From Cohnella sp. AR92 (GTDB lineage Bacteria > Bacillota > Bacilli > Paenibacillales > Paenibacillaceae), in contig NZ_RZJR01000010.1 of the NCBI RefSeq assembly GCF_003990975.1, positions 114,132 through 178,131 of the forward strand: DNA of 64,000 nucleotides, read 5' to 3'. A program made the translations under genes and the position numbers. Positions within the stretch are counted from its first letter, which is position 1. Each line of letters opens with the position of its first letter. The notes beneath the pieces were generated by a model. That model saw nothing but the letters and a program-made list of their open reading frames with translations, did not search any database and was not told the origin of the DNA. Positions 27,871-35,840 of the stretch are shown here, piece by piece.

Positions 27871-30087
27871 ATGGCCGAAACGTCCAAGGAAGGTTATATT
27901 CGAGACAAAGTCGTCACGCATCTGAGGAAAACGGCGCGTCGGATGGTTCAGTTCGATACGCTTGAAGAGACGCTGGTTTATTTGATCGACTCCTTCTCCA
28001 ATCAATTCGGCTGCGATTACATGGCCATTCTAACCATCGAGAATCAATCGCTTAATCCCCGAACCTTCCGGGGCGCTATGCTGCCGTTGGAGCAACGCTA
28101 CCCGATTGCCATCAAGGAATGCTTGCCCGGCATTCTTACGGAACCTCTCTGTTCATTCGACCACATCCCCGAGAAGCAAAGCTGCGCGTTTCTGTCCGCC
28201 TTGGACAGCGGCTTGCTTCAGACCTGGTTCACCATTCCCATCCATCACGAAGACGGAAGCAGCCTCGGGCTGTGCGTCATCGGATTTCGTTCGTTCGTGC
28301 CTCTGCTCCTCGATGCGGGCCATCTTTTTCAGGAATACGGCAAAGACATTGCCACCGCCTTCGAGCTTGCCCGCCAGAAAGAAAGCGAGAACAAGAAGAT
28401 CAAAGGCTTGGAGTGGCTGAGAGAAAACTCCTTCCTGGGAGGCTCATCGCTCGAGCAGATCACCGAGAAGATCGTGGAACGCGCCGGCAAAGGAACCAAT
28501 GCGCAGGCTGCCTACATCTATCTATACGACGAGCCGGCCAATTGCTTGGTCCTTCAACCGCCCGTTTACGGGAGAACGACGAACGTCCCCCGAATCGATT
28601 TTCGCGAAAGCTACGACTTGAATCCCTATTTCTCCTATTTGGAGAAGCCAGGCGGCAACGAGATTACGATTCCGCTGATCGTCAATTTGAAGTTGATCGG
28701 AATTCTACACGTGGTCGAGAAAGAGAGCGGCGCTTTCACCGCGGAAGATTTGGAGCTTCTGCAATTTCTTGCGTCCCATGTCTCCGTGTTGATTGAGAAT
28801 GCCAGACTTTATATCAGCGAGAGAGAACGGAAATTCCGGCTTGAGACGTTTATGAATCAGCAGCGGGAGCTGGTCAAACACACCGTGGAAGAAGACGGCT
28901 TCGGCAGCATTTCCGTTTTTCTATCCGACATGGTCGGCAGCTCCGTGTTTCTGTTTGACCGTTTCTTGCATCTGATCTCTCATCACGTGCTGGAACGGCA
29001 CTCCGAATTGCCGCATGCCCTATTGCTTGCAGTCGACAACGAGAAAAAAAACCTGCTCAAAAGCAGCCAAGCGGAAAGTTGGATCAAAGTCGACGACCGG
29101 CACGAAATCGGGCTGTGGCGGGTGACCGGCGGCGGGGATTCGTTAGGCTACCTTGGTCTTGTCATTGCGAGAGACCGCCTGGATATCGTGCTGCAGATGA
29201 CTTTAAATCATGCTTTGAACGTTTACGCGATTCAGTTCATCAAGCAGAAGCTCGTACTCGATGTCCGGGAACAGGTCAAAGACAGCTTCTTTAATCAACT
29301 ATTCGTGGAGAACATCGAGGACACGAGCAAAATACTCGAATACGCGAATCTGCTCAATTGGAATATAAGACTGCCGCACAGCATCGGACTCTTATCGTTC
29401 GAGATCTCCAAGAGGGACGGACAGACTCCGAATTTGCTTGAAGAAGACGCCCAGAAGACCTGGATTTGGGGGCGCATTCGGGATCTCGTCAGCCGGACGG
29501 AACCGGGAATCGTATTGACGCGCAAAGACGGTTACTTTATAACCATCGTGCCCAAGGACAAAGAAAGGCCGTTCGAACCGTTCTGGAAATCGTTCTATGA
29601 GCGGTTAAACAGAATGATCCGTTCCGAGTTGGAGAATGCATCGATCTATGTCGGGGTTAGTCAACAAGCGGAAAAAATGGAGGACTATTACCTGTGTTAT
29701 AAGCAAGCGCAAAAAACGCTCGCGATCTTATGCAACCGCTTTCCCGATAGAGGATACATGACGTTCGAACAGCTTGGATCCTACTCCGTATTGTATCATT
29801 TGGGCGATCCGCTGGTTGCGCCGCTGTTTCTTAGAACCTATCTGCAATCTTTGCTCAACTACGGCAAAAACCGCGATTTATACGATACGCTTCGGGTCTA
29901 TCTGGAGACGAACGGGAATATCAAGGAGGCGGCAGCCACGCTGTACATTCACCGAAGCTCCTTAAAATACCGGCTGGAGAAAATACGCGAAATCCTGAAG
30001 TTGGATATCGATAACGCGGAGCAACGGTTTAATTTAATGCTGGCTTACAAGCTGCACGATCTTTACGGCGAAGAAGACAAAATATAG
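27871..30087 (+). CDS. GAF-domain transcriptional regulator, PucR/CdaR-type helix-turn-helix
   Basis: About 738 residues. Two GAF-like sensor domains are inferred at about 20-165 and 190-320 (FGCDYMAILTIENQ; VSVLIENARLYISERERK). A central region of about 330-600 follows, and the C-terminus has a PucR-type HTH: LETNGNIKEAAATLYIHRSSLKYRLEKI in two parts at about 670-700. The ATG at 27871 is seven bases after GGAGG; an in-frame ATG at 27865 is too close to it. It sits directly after the importer and is the best candidate regulator of the aromatic island, binding the aromatic acid or its CoA ester through a GAF domain. That role is inferred from position. Confidence 0.85.
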   Translation: MAETSKEGYIRDKVVTHLRKTARRMVQFDTLEETLVYLIDSFSNQFGCDYMAILTIENQSLNPRTFRGAMLPLEQRYPIAIKECLPGILTEPLCSFDHIPEKQSCAFLSALDSGLLQTWFTIPIHHEDGSSLGLCVIGFRSFVPLLLDAGHLFQEYGKDIATAFELARQKESENKKIKGLEWLRENSFLGGSSLEQITEKIVERAGKGTNAQAAYIYLYDEPANCLVLQPPVYGRTTNVPRIDFRESYDLNPYFSYLEKPGGNEITIPLIVNLKLIGILHVVEKESGAFTAEDLELLQFLASHVSVLIENARLYISERERKFRLETFMNQQRELVKHTVEEDGFGSISVFLSDMVGSSVFLFDRFLHLISHHVLERHSELPHALLLAVDNEKKNLLKSSQAESWIKVDDRHEIGLWRVTGGGDSLGYLGLVIARDRLDIVLQMTLNHALNVYAIQFIKQKLVLDVREQVKDSFFNQLFVENIEDTSKILEYANLLNWNIRLPHSIGLLSFEISKRDGQTPNLLEEDAQKTWIWGRIRDLVSRTEPGIVLTRKDGYFITIVPKDKERPFEPFWKSFYERLNRMIRSELENASIYVGVSQQAEKMEDYYLCYKQAQKTLAILCNRFPDRGYMTFEQLGSYSVLYHLGDPLVAPLFLRTYLQSLLNYGKNRDLYDTLRVYLETNGNIKEAAATLYIHRSSLKYRLEKIREILKLDIDNAEQRFNLMLAYKLHDLYGEEDKI

Positions 30088-30210
30088 GTTAAGGGTCCAA
30101 CCCCAACCTCGACCTAAGGAGGGGAATGCCCCTCATCCGCGGACGGTTCATCGCTCGGCCCCTTATCCGATATACTTCAGCTATTGAAGAAATGAGGGGG
30201 TACTTTCGGA

Positions 30211-31131
30211 ATGACAGAAGCGGTATTGGAGCTTCGCAGCGTAACGAAGAGAATAGGCACTTGCCGCATCGTCGATAATCTCACCTTCGATGTTCCGGCG
30301 GGAGAAGTATTCGGGTTCCTCGGTCCGAATGGCGCGGGCAAGACGACGACCATTCGCATGATCGTCGGGCTGATCTCGATGACGAAGGGCGAAGTCAGAA
30401 TCAAGGGAGTCTCCGTCCGGGACCAGTTCGAGCTGGCCATGACGCATGTCGGCGCGATCGTCGAGAATCCGGAGATGTATAAATTCCTGACGGGGTATCA
30501 GAATCTGGTTCACTTCGCCCGGCGTCATCACGGCGTTACCAAGCAGCGGATCGACGAGGTCGTCAAGCTTCTCGGGCTGCAGAACCGCATCCATGAGAAG
30601 GTGAAGCGGTACTCGCTCGGCATGCGCCAGCGACTGGGCGTCGCTCAGGCGATCCTTCATCGGCCTTCCTTGCTCATCCTGGACGAGCCGACGAACGGGT
30701 TGGATCCCGCGGGGATCCGGGAGCTGCGGGATTACTTGCGCAATCTGGCGCGGGAGGAAGGAATCTCGGTTCTCGTCTCCTCGCACCTGCTCTCCGAGAT
30801 CGAGCTGATGTGCGACCGGGTCGCCATCATCCAGTCGGGCAAGCTGGTCGATATCCGCTCGATGGAAGAAGCGCGGACCCAGACGCAATCGAAGATTCTG
30901 CTGGAGGCCGGAGACATCGATGCGGCTCGCCAACTGCTGAGCCAGCTGTTCGATCCTTCCCAGGTTGCCGCCGCCGGTTCGTACCTGGAGATTGCCGCGG
31001 ACAAGTCCGTGATCCCGAACATCGCGCGGGTGTTGATCGCCGCCGATATCGAGGTGCTTGGCATTCATGCCGTGCAGAAGTCGCTGGAAGAGCAGTTCCT
31101 GGAGATTACCGGAGGTGAGATGGTTGTCTAG
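30211..31131 (+). CDS. ABC transporter ATP-binding protein, BcrA type
   Basis: 306 residues. Walker A GPNGAGKTT, signature YSLGMRQRLGVAQAI, Walker B LLILDEPTNGLDP, and a C-terminal extension of about 80 residues usual in the BcrA/DrrA group. Site GAGGGGG upstream. Its last codons overlap the permease start, so the two form a two-gene exporter (peptide antibiotic, lantibiotic or lipid-type). Substrate unknown. Confidence 0.93.
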   Translation: MTEAVLELRSVTKRIGTCRIVDNLTFDVPAGEVFGFLGPNGAGKTTTIRMIVGLISMTKGEVRIKGVSVRDQFELAMTHVGAIVENPEMYKFLTGYQNLVHFARRHHGVTKQRIDEVVKLLGLQNRIHEKVKRYSLGMRQRLGVAQAILHRPSLLILDEPTNGLDPAGIRELRDYLRNLAREEGISVLVSSHLLSEIELMCDRVAIIQSGKLVDIRSMEEARTQTQSKILLEAGDIDAARQLLSQLFDPSQVAAAGSYLEIAADKSVIPNIARVLIAADIEVLGIHAVQKSLEEQFLEITGGEMVV

Positions 31132-32077
31132 CCTGTCGCAGCTTATACGCAACGAGAACATGAAGATTTACCGCCGTCCGCGGACTTGGCTCATGGTTCT
31201 CTTCCTGGTCGGGGCCGTCGCGCTGATGAGCGGAATCATGAAATACGACGAGAGCCGAACCGACTCGGGGGACTGGAAGGCGAGCCTGACCCAGCAGAAC
31301 CAGCAGATGAGCTCGGATGTGCAGAATTCAAGCATGGACGAGGATCGCCGCAACAGCCTTGAGAACCGAATCAAGCTGAACGATTATTACCTATCCCAGA
31401 ATATCAATCCCGACGAACTCACGATCGGCGACTACGTCAAGAGCTCCGCTTCCTTGATCCTCTTGGTGACGCTGCTGACCGTCGTCGTTGCGGCGGATAT
31501 GATCGCGGGCGAATTCACGTGGGGCACCATTAAACTGCTCCTTGTCGGGCCGGCCTCCCGGACCAAAATCATGCTTGGAAAGTATCTCTCGACGCTAGCC
31601 TTCGCTTTGTTCTTATTGGTCGTCTGTTTCTTGGCCGCCTTAGCCGCAGGGGGCATTCTCGCCGGGTTCGACGGGCTGAGCGCGCCGGACATCTCGATCA
31701 ACGCGAGCGGCATCATCCATGAGAGCAGCATGCTGATCGCTTCTATCGAGAAGTATGGCTATAACGTCATTATGTTATTGATGTACGTGACGATGGCGTT
31801 CATGATCTCGGCCGCGTTCCGCAGCTCCTCCATGGCGATCGCGTTCTCCCTGCTGTTCATGCTGGTCGGCAACACGCTTTCGGCTATTCTGAGCGGGTAC
31901 AGCTGGGTGAAGTACTTGCTATTCCCGAACATCGACCTGACGCAGTATATGGACGGCAATACGCCGCTTCGTCCGGAGATGACGATGTCGTTCTCCATCC
32001 TGATGCTTGCGATCTACTATGTCGCCTTCCAGTTGATTGCCTGGCTGCTGTTTACGCGTAGAGACGTTGCGGCCTAA
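31124..32077 (+). CDS. ABC transporter permease, ABC-2 type
   Basis: About 317 residues with an N-terminal membrane segment (WLMVLFLVGAVALMSG), a 90-residue extracytoplasmic loop and five further membrane segments. DMIAGEFTWGTIKLLLVGPASR is the usual ABC-2 motif after the second segment (seen in two halves). The start is assigned to TTG 31124, five bases after GGAGGTGA, overlapping the ATPase stop by eight bases; the frame further upstream is antisense to nothing useful and lacks a site. Confidence 0.88.
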   Translation: MSSLSQLIRNENMKIYRRPRTWLMVLFLVGAVALMSGIMKYDESRTDSGDWKASLTQQNQQMSSDVQNSSMDEDRRNSLENRIKLNDYYLSQNINPDELTIGDYVKSSASLILLVTLLTVVVAADMIAGEFTWGTIKLLLVGPASRTKIMLGKYLSTLAFALFLLVVCFLAALAAGGILAGFDGLSAPDISINASGIIHESSMLIASIEKYGYNVIMLLMYVTMAFMISAAFRSSSMAIAFSLLFMLVGNTLSAILSGYSWVKYLLFPNIDLTQYMDGNTPLRPEMTMSFSILMLAIYYVAFQLIAWLLFTRRDVAA

Positions 32078-32150
32078 CTGGATCGAATGAGGCCCATTCC
32101 CATGTGAAAAGTTTTGTTAATCGCCTCAATAACAATTTTCTATTTTCTTA

Positions 32151-32179
32151 TTGACAATCATTCCCTTGGCTCGTATTAT
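32151..32179 (+). promoter_or_regulatory. Strong sigma-A promoter before the leader of the rtcB operon
   Basis: TTGACA (32151-32156), exactly 17 bases, TATTAT (32174-32179). Predicted start near 32186. This is the best vegetative promoter in the window. No second promoter with acceptable spacing is seen between the downstream terminator and rtcB. Confidence 0.85.
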
Positions 32180-32215
32180 AGACACTATCTTACTAAGGAA
32201 AGGAGGCCGACGGAC

Positions 32216-32311
32216 ATGTTCGGTATTCATCAACGCCGCAATGTCGCCAAGCCGCAGCTTCAAACGTTCATTGTCCATCGGCCTCTACGGGCCCGAGCAA
32301 CGTCAAGATAA
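32216..32311 (+). CDS. 31-codon leader reading frame upstream of rtcB
   Basis: ATG at 32216 lies nine bases after AAAGGAGG (32199-32206), a perfect match to the 16S anti-Shine-Dalgarno. The peptide is basic, beginning MFGIHQRRNVAK and ending PLRARATSR; it has no membrane segment. It lies between a strong promoter and an intrinsic terminator and ends 133 bases before rtcB. Such an arrangement is usual for attenuator leader peptides, and Arg-Ala-Arg near the end resembles the Arg-x-Arg type of ribosome-stalling sequence. A stand-alone small protein gene is the alternative. No homologue recognised. Confidence 0.6.
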   Translation: MFGIHQRRNVAKPQLQTFIVHRPLRARATSR

Positions 32312-32371
32312 GGCAGCGTCTCTCCCTCGGAAGGAGCGGGAACGCACCGCCTGTTTTCACGATTTGCAAGA

Positions 32372-32403
32372 AGACCGTAAGCGAATGGGCTTGCGGTCTT
32401 TTT
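32372..32403 (+). terminator. Intrinsic terminator (possible attenuator) between leader peptide and rtcB
   Basis: 11-bp stem AGACCGTAAGC (32372-32382) with GCTTGCGGTCT (32389-32399, one wobble), 6-base loop, TTTTT. Upstream a weaker hairpin is possible at about 32315-32344 (GCGT..TCCC with GGGA..ACGC). The remaining sequence of the 32078-32444 gap shows no other gene. Confidence 0.85.
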
Positions 32404-32444
32404 GCGTTCTTATTTTCCAATATAGAGAGGAATTCAGCTAATTA

Positions 32445-33902
32445 ATGAGCATGAACATAAACCCCGTTTATTATCGGCGAATCGATCTCCCGGCCGGGGA
32501 TCTGCACGTATTCGCCCACGACGATCTCTTCCATGCCATGGGAGCCAAGGTGCTCGAGATGGCCAACAACAATCTTCAGATTCCGAATATTCGGTACATG
32601 AGCTATACGCCCGACGCCCACGTCGGAGTCGGAACCTGCATCGGGACCACGGCGGTATGGCGAGCGGAGGACGGCTTCGTGTCCCCTTCCATCGTCGGCA
32701 GCGACATCGGCTGCGGGATGCGAGTGCAGCTGACGAATCTGCAAGCCGAGGACCTGCAGGATGTGAAGCTTCGGCGCAAGCTGGTCAAGGCGATCGAGAA
32801 GAGAATCCCGGTGGAAAACCACGCCCGAGGCTTCTTCTCCGACATTCGGCTGGAGGACGTCCTTCGCAAAGGATTGCACGGCCTGCCGGGCAAGTATGTG
32901 CCGGATGCCTATACGCCTCGCAAAGCGACCTCGCTCACCCATGTGGAGAGCAGTCGGTTCCGGTTCGACGAGAGCGAGCTGGATCGCATTCCGTTGCCGT
33001 ATTGGCACCGGGCTCACCGGCAGTTGGGGACGCTCGGGAACGGCAATCATTTTATCGAGCTTCAGGCTCTGAGCATTAACGAGGAGAACCGCAAGGTCGC
33101 GGAAAGCTGGGGGCTGCGGGACGGCCAGGTCGTCGTCATGATCCATTCCGGCTCCCGTTCCTGGGGCGGATCGGTCAACCAGATCTGCGGCTCGGCCGTC
33201 GCCAAGACGATGAGCCGGCTGGGACTGGGAACGGCGGATCCGAAGCTCGCCTTCGCGCCGCTGGACAGCGAAGCCGGGCAGACGTACGCGAACCTGATGT
33301 ACTCGGCGCTTAACTTCGCGGTCGCCAATCGCCACTTGATGGCGTTCGCCGTCCGCGACGCGCTCAAGGAGACGCTCGGCTCCCAGGCGGAGATGAGCAC
33401 GCTGTACGATCTGATGCACAATTACGCCTGCGAAGAGAGCTTCGGCGCACGAGAGGGCGAAGGGGCGGAGGACGGGCAGTCTCTGCTTATTCATCGCAAA
33501 GGAACGACTCGCGCCCTGCCGCCCGGACACGAGGGCAATCCGGAGCCGTACCGGGAGACGGGACATCCCGCTCTGATTCCCGGCTCGATGGGGACGGCGT
33601 CCTACCTGATGGTCGGCATGCCGGACGGCGAGCGCAATTATCATTCGATCTGCCACGGCGCCGGACGGGTGCGTTCGCGGAACGCGACGAAGCAGCTCGT
33701 TACCGTCGACGAGTTCGCCTCCTCGATGCGCGTCGGGCAGGAGGACGAGATCGTTCTGAATCATCGGGCGCTGGAATCCCTGATCGACGAGTCCCCGCAA
33801 GCTTACAAAGACGTAGACCAAATCATCGACAGCGTCGTTCAGGCGCGGCTGGCCGCAGTCGTGGCCAAGTGCCGTCCATTGGCGGCTGTCAAAGGAGTGT
33901 GA
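32445..33902 (+). CDS. rtcB: RtcB family RNA 3'-phosphate ligase
   Basis: 485 residues. RtcB joins RNA 2',3'-cyclic phosphate or 3'-phosphate ends to 5'-OH ends using GTP and manganese. The complete active site is visible: Asp87 and Cys90 (GSDIGCGMR), His202 (GNGNHFIEL), His234 (MIHSGSRSWGG), His325 (LMHNYACEES) and the guanylylated His404 (SICHGAGRVRSR). There are two possible ATG starts (32445, 32451). It is followed after seven bases by an AAA ATPase. Transcription seems to depend on read-through of the terminator at 32372-32403. Known bacterial homologues serve in RNA repair after damage. Confidence 0.95.
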   Translation: MSMNINPVYYRRIDLPAGDLHVFAHDDLFHAMGAKVLEMANNNLQIPNIRYMSYTPDAHVGVGTCIGTTAVWRAEDGFVSPSIVGSDIGCGMRVQLTNLQAEDLQDVKLRRKLVKAIEKRIPVENHARGFFSDIRLEDVLRKGLHGLPGKYVPDAYTPRKATSLTHVESSRFRFDESELDRIPLPYWHRAHRQLGTLGNGNHFIELQALSINEENRKVAESWGLRDGQVVVMIHSGSRSWGGSVNQICGSAVAKTMSRLGLGTADPKLAFAPLDSEAGQTYANLMYSALNFAVANRHLMAFAVRDALKETLGSQAEMSTLYDLMHNYACEESFGAREGEGAEDGQSLLIHRKGTTRALPPGHEGNPEPYRETGHPALIPGSMGTASYLMVGMPDGERNYHSICHGAGRVRSRNATKQLVTVDEFASSMRVGQEDEIVLNHRALESLIDESPQAYKDVDQIIDSVVQARLAAVVAKCRPLAAVKGV

Positions 33903-33909
33903 GAGAGAG

Positions 33910-35208
33910 ATGACTATGCTATTGAAGAAGAAAGAACCGCCTTTTCTCGTTAGGGCGCAAAGCGAGACGCTCGACCCTGACAGTTACTTTAACTACATCG
34001 CCATCGTCCAATCCATTATCGAGTTTCTGTCCGAACGGTATGGATGCGAATTCCGGCTCTACTATCAAGACGACGGATATGAAGTATGGAACGGATTGGA
34101 GGAAGACCTCAAGAGGAGATATGACGGTGTCGAGCATCTGGCCAGCCTGTTCGATCTCGTAGAGACAACGGTATTCGAATACAGCTCCGAGTCCGCTTCG
34201 GAGCAGAAGGGCTATACGATTCGTCCGGCCGTTCGGAACAACCTGTTCGGGTATTCCGAGCATCGGGTGGCGTTGGCTCGGGTGCCGAGGGTGACGCAGA
34301 ACGGACTCGGCTACGAGGACTTGATCTTCGGCGCTTCGGAGGAAGGATTGCTGAAGTTCCTTGAAGAGATGAGGGAACGGCAGCTGAACGACCCGAAGAT
34401 CTTGCTGTTCACGGACACCCGCGACGGGCTGGAGCAGAACCGCGAGCCCGTGAACGGCACGGTCGGCCGGGACGACGTGTTCATGGAGGAAGAGCTGAAG
34501 ACGCAGATTTATCGCTCGGTCGACGAATTTTTCTCCAAGGACCGGTCGTTCTTCCAGACGTACGGCATCCCGTACAAGCGGGGGATCCTGCTCTACGGCA
34601 AGCCGGGCAACGGCAAGACGACGCTCGTGAAGTCGATCTCCTCGACCACGAACGCGCCGGTCGCTTACTGGCAGATCACCGAGTACACGAGCAGCGGCTC
34701 GATTCAAGAGGTGTTCGAAGCGGCGGTGCAGATGGCGCCGATGGTGCTCGTGATCGAAGACATCGATTCGATGCCGGCTTCCTGCCGCTCCTTCTTCCTG
34801 AACACGCTGGACGGAGCGACCTCGAAGGACGGCATCTACCTGATCGGGACGACGAACTATCCCGAGAAGATCGATCCCGCGCTCATGAACCGGGCGGGCC
34901 GGTTCGACCGGGCCTACGAAGTCAGGACGCCGAACGAATCGCTGCGCCATGCTTATCTGGTGCGCAAGGGGCTGAACCGCTTCTTGGACGATGAGATCGT
35001 CGCGCAAGCGGCCAAGCGCACCGAAGGCTTCACGCTCGCCCAGCTCAGCGAGCTGTACGCGTCCGCCGCGCTGCAGATGCATTACGAGAACAAGGTGGAT
35101 CTCGAGCGGCTGCTAGCGGAGATGAAGTCGGACTACTCCAAGGGCAAGAGCCGCGAGTGGATGACGGACGGGCAAGCGCGCAAGGTCGGATTTACTTTGG
35201 CGGACTAA
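33910..35208 (+). CDS. AAA-family ATPase partnered with RtcB
   Basis: 432 residues. An N-terminal region of about 200 residues has no recognised domain; then comes one AAA module. Walker A is LLYGKPGNGKTTL (about 228-240), Walker B MVLVIEDIDSM, sensor 1 IGTTNYPEKID, and the arginine-finger region NRAGRFDRAYE. The C-terminal helical lid is present (GFTLAQLSELYASAALQM). It is similar in layout to BCS1/classical AAA proteins. Seven bases downstream of rtcB, hence co-expressed. It could remodel an RNA-protein target for ligation, a role inferred only from pairing. Followed by a strong terminator. Confidence 0.9.
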   Translation: MTMLLKKKEPPFLVRAQSETLDPDSYFNYIAIVQSIIEFLSERYGCEFRLYYQDDGYEVWNGLEEDLKRRYDGVEHLASLFDLVETTVFEYSSESASEQKGYTIRPAVRNNLFGYSEHRVALARVPRVTQNGLGYEDLIFGASEEGLLKFLEEMRERQLNDPKILLFTDTRDGLEQNREPVNGTVGRDDVFMEEELKTQIYRSVDEFFSKDRSFFQTYGIPYKRGILLYGKPGNGKTTLVKSISSTTNAPVAYWQITEYTSSGSIQEVFEAAVQMAPMVLVIEDIDSMPASCRSFFLNTLDGATSKDGIYLIGTTNYPEKIDPALMNRAGRFDRAYEVRTPNESLRHAYLVRKGLNRFLDDEIVAQAAKRTEGFTLAQLSELYASAALQMHYENKVDLERLLAEMKSDYSKGKSREWMTDGQARKVGFTLAD

Positions 35209-35221
35209 ATGGCGCATAGAG

Positions 35222-35267
35222 AAAAGCGATATCCCGCGGGCCATGAAGGCGAGGGGATATCGCTTTT
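35222..35267. terminator. Bidirectional terminator after the rtcB-AAA operon
   Basis: 14-bp perfect stem AAAAGCGATATCCC (35222-35235) with GGGATATCGCTTTT (35254-35267). A-rich on the left and T-rich on the right, so it can act on both strands. Confidence 0.85.
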
Positions 35268-35517
35268 CGAATTCTTTGAACTCAATAGCGGGGGAGTCAA
35301 CTACCTTCTTGATTCGGTTTATTTTTCCGTCATTGACGTCCTTCACGTAAACCAAGACCCTATTGTCCTTCTCGTTAAGCTCGACAGCGCTGATGCCCAG
35401 GTCTTTCATAGGGTCCGATAAGGCCTCGATCGTTTGATTCAGGTAGGCTAGTGTATAGCTCACGCTGTGATACTTAACATTGTTTAATTTAGTACTGGCG
35501 TCCCCGACAACATTCAT
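35268..35517 (-). pseudogene. Decayed small gene (5' part only), unknown family
   Basis: A minus-strand frame with a good ribosome site (GGAGGATGGGAG) starts at 35517. For about 83 codons it has ordinary protein character (LNNVKYHSVSYTLAYLNQ, LNEKDNRVLVYVKDV, KKVVDSPAIEFKEF). It then runs into the terminator hairpin and on, antisense, through the end of the AAA gene to a stop at 35113. The pattern resembles the pro-region of secreted trypsin-like proteases, but only faintly. I read it as the N-terminal remnant of a gene that lost its 3' part. The stretch 35518-35840 holds only upstream sequence of this remnant and of the next gene. Confidence 0.45.
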
Positions 35518-35840
35518 GATAGCTCCCATCCTCCAGATAGACCCCCGAATATTGTTCATTATTAACCTCTACTCCTAATGCGGTCAGGAATGAGGGCTTC
35601 TCCCGTTCGGCAGATCCGGCGCTGTAACCCGATAATCCCCAACTCCCAGTTCCGTTTTCGCTTACATTCCATCCAGTTTTTTACTATAACGCAAGCTGTC
35701 CAAGAAAGGTTTCAGCCCCGCCAAGCTTCCATGAGAAGCGTTAGCATTCCATGAGAAATCGTTAATAATCAAAATTTTCCTGTGGAAACGCTGTATAATA
35801 ACCGACAGTGTAGTTAATTCGGACTAGAATAGGCAAGGGA

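Noticed and set aside
31058..31123. Upstream start for the ABC-2 permease
   Set aside because: The extra residues overlap the ATPase coding region, resemble no permease N-terminus and lack a ribosome site; TTG 31124 has one.
32402..32426. Possible second promoter directly before rtcB (TTGCGT ... TATAGA)
   Set aside because: The spacer is only 13 bases, too short for a sigma-A promoter.
32442..33821. Long open frame (459 codons) antisense to rtcB
   Set aside because: It lies wholly opposite a gene with all catalytic residues, has Arg/Leu/Val-rich composition typical of antisense GC-rich codons, and lacks a ribosome site.
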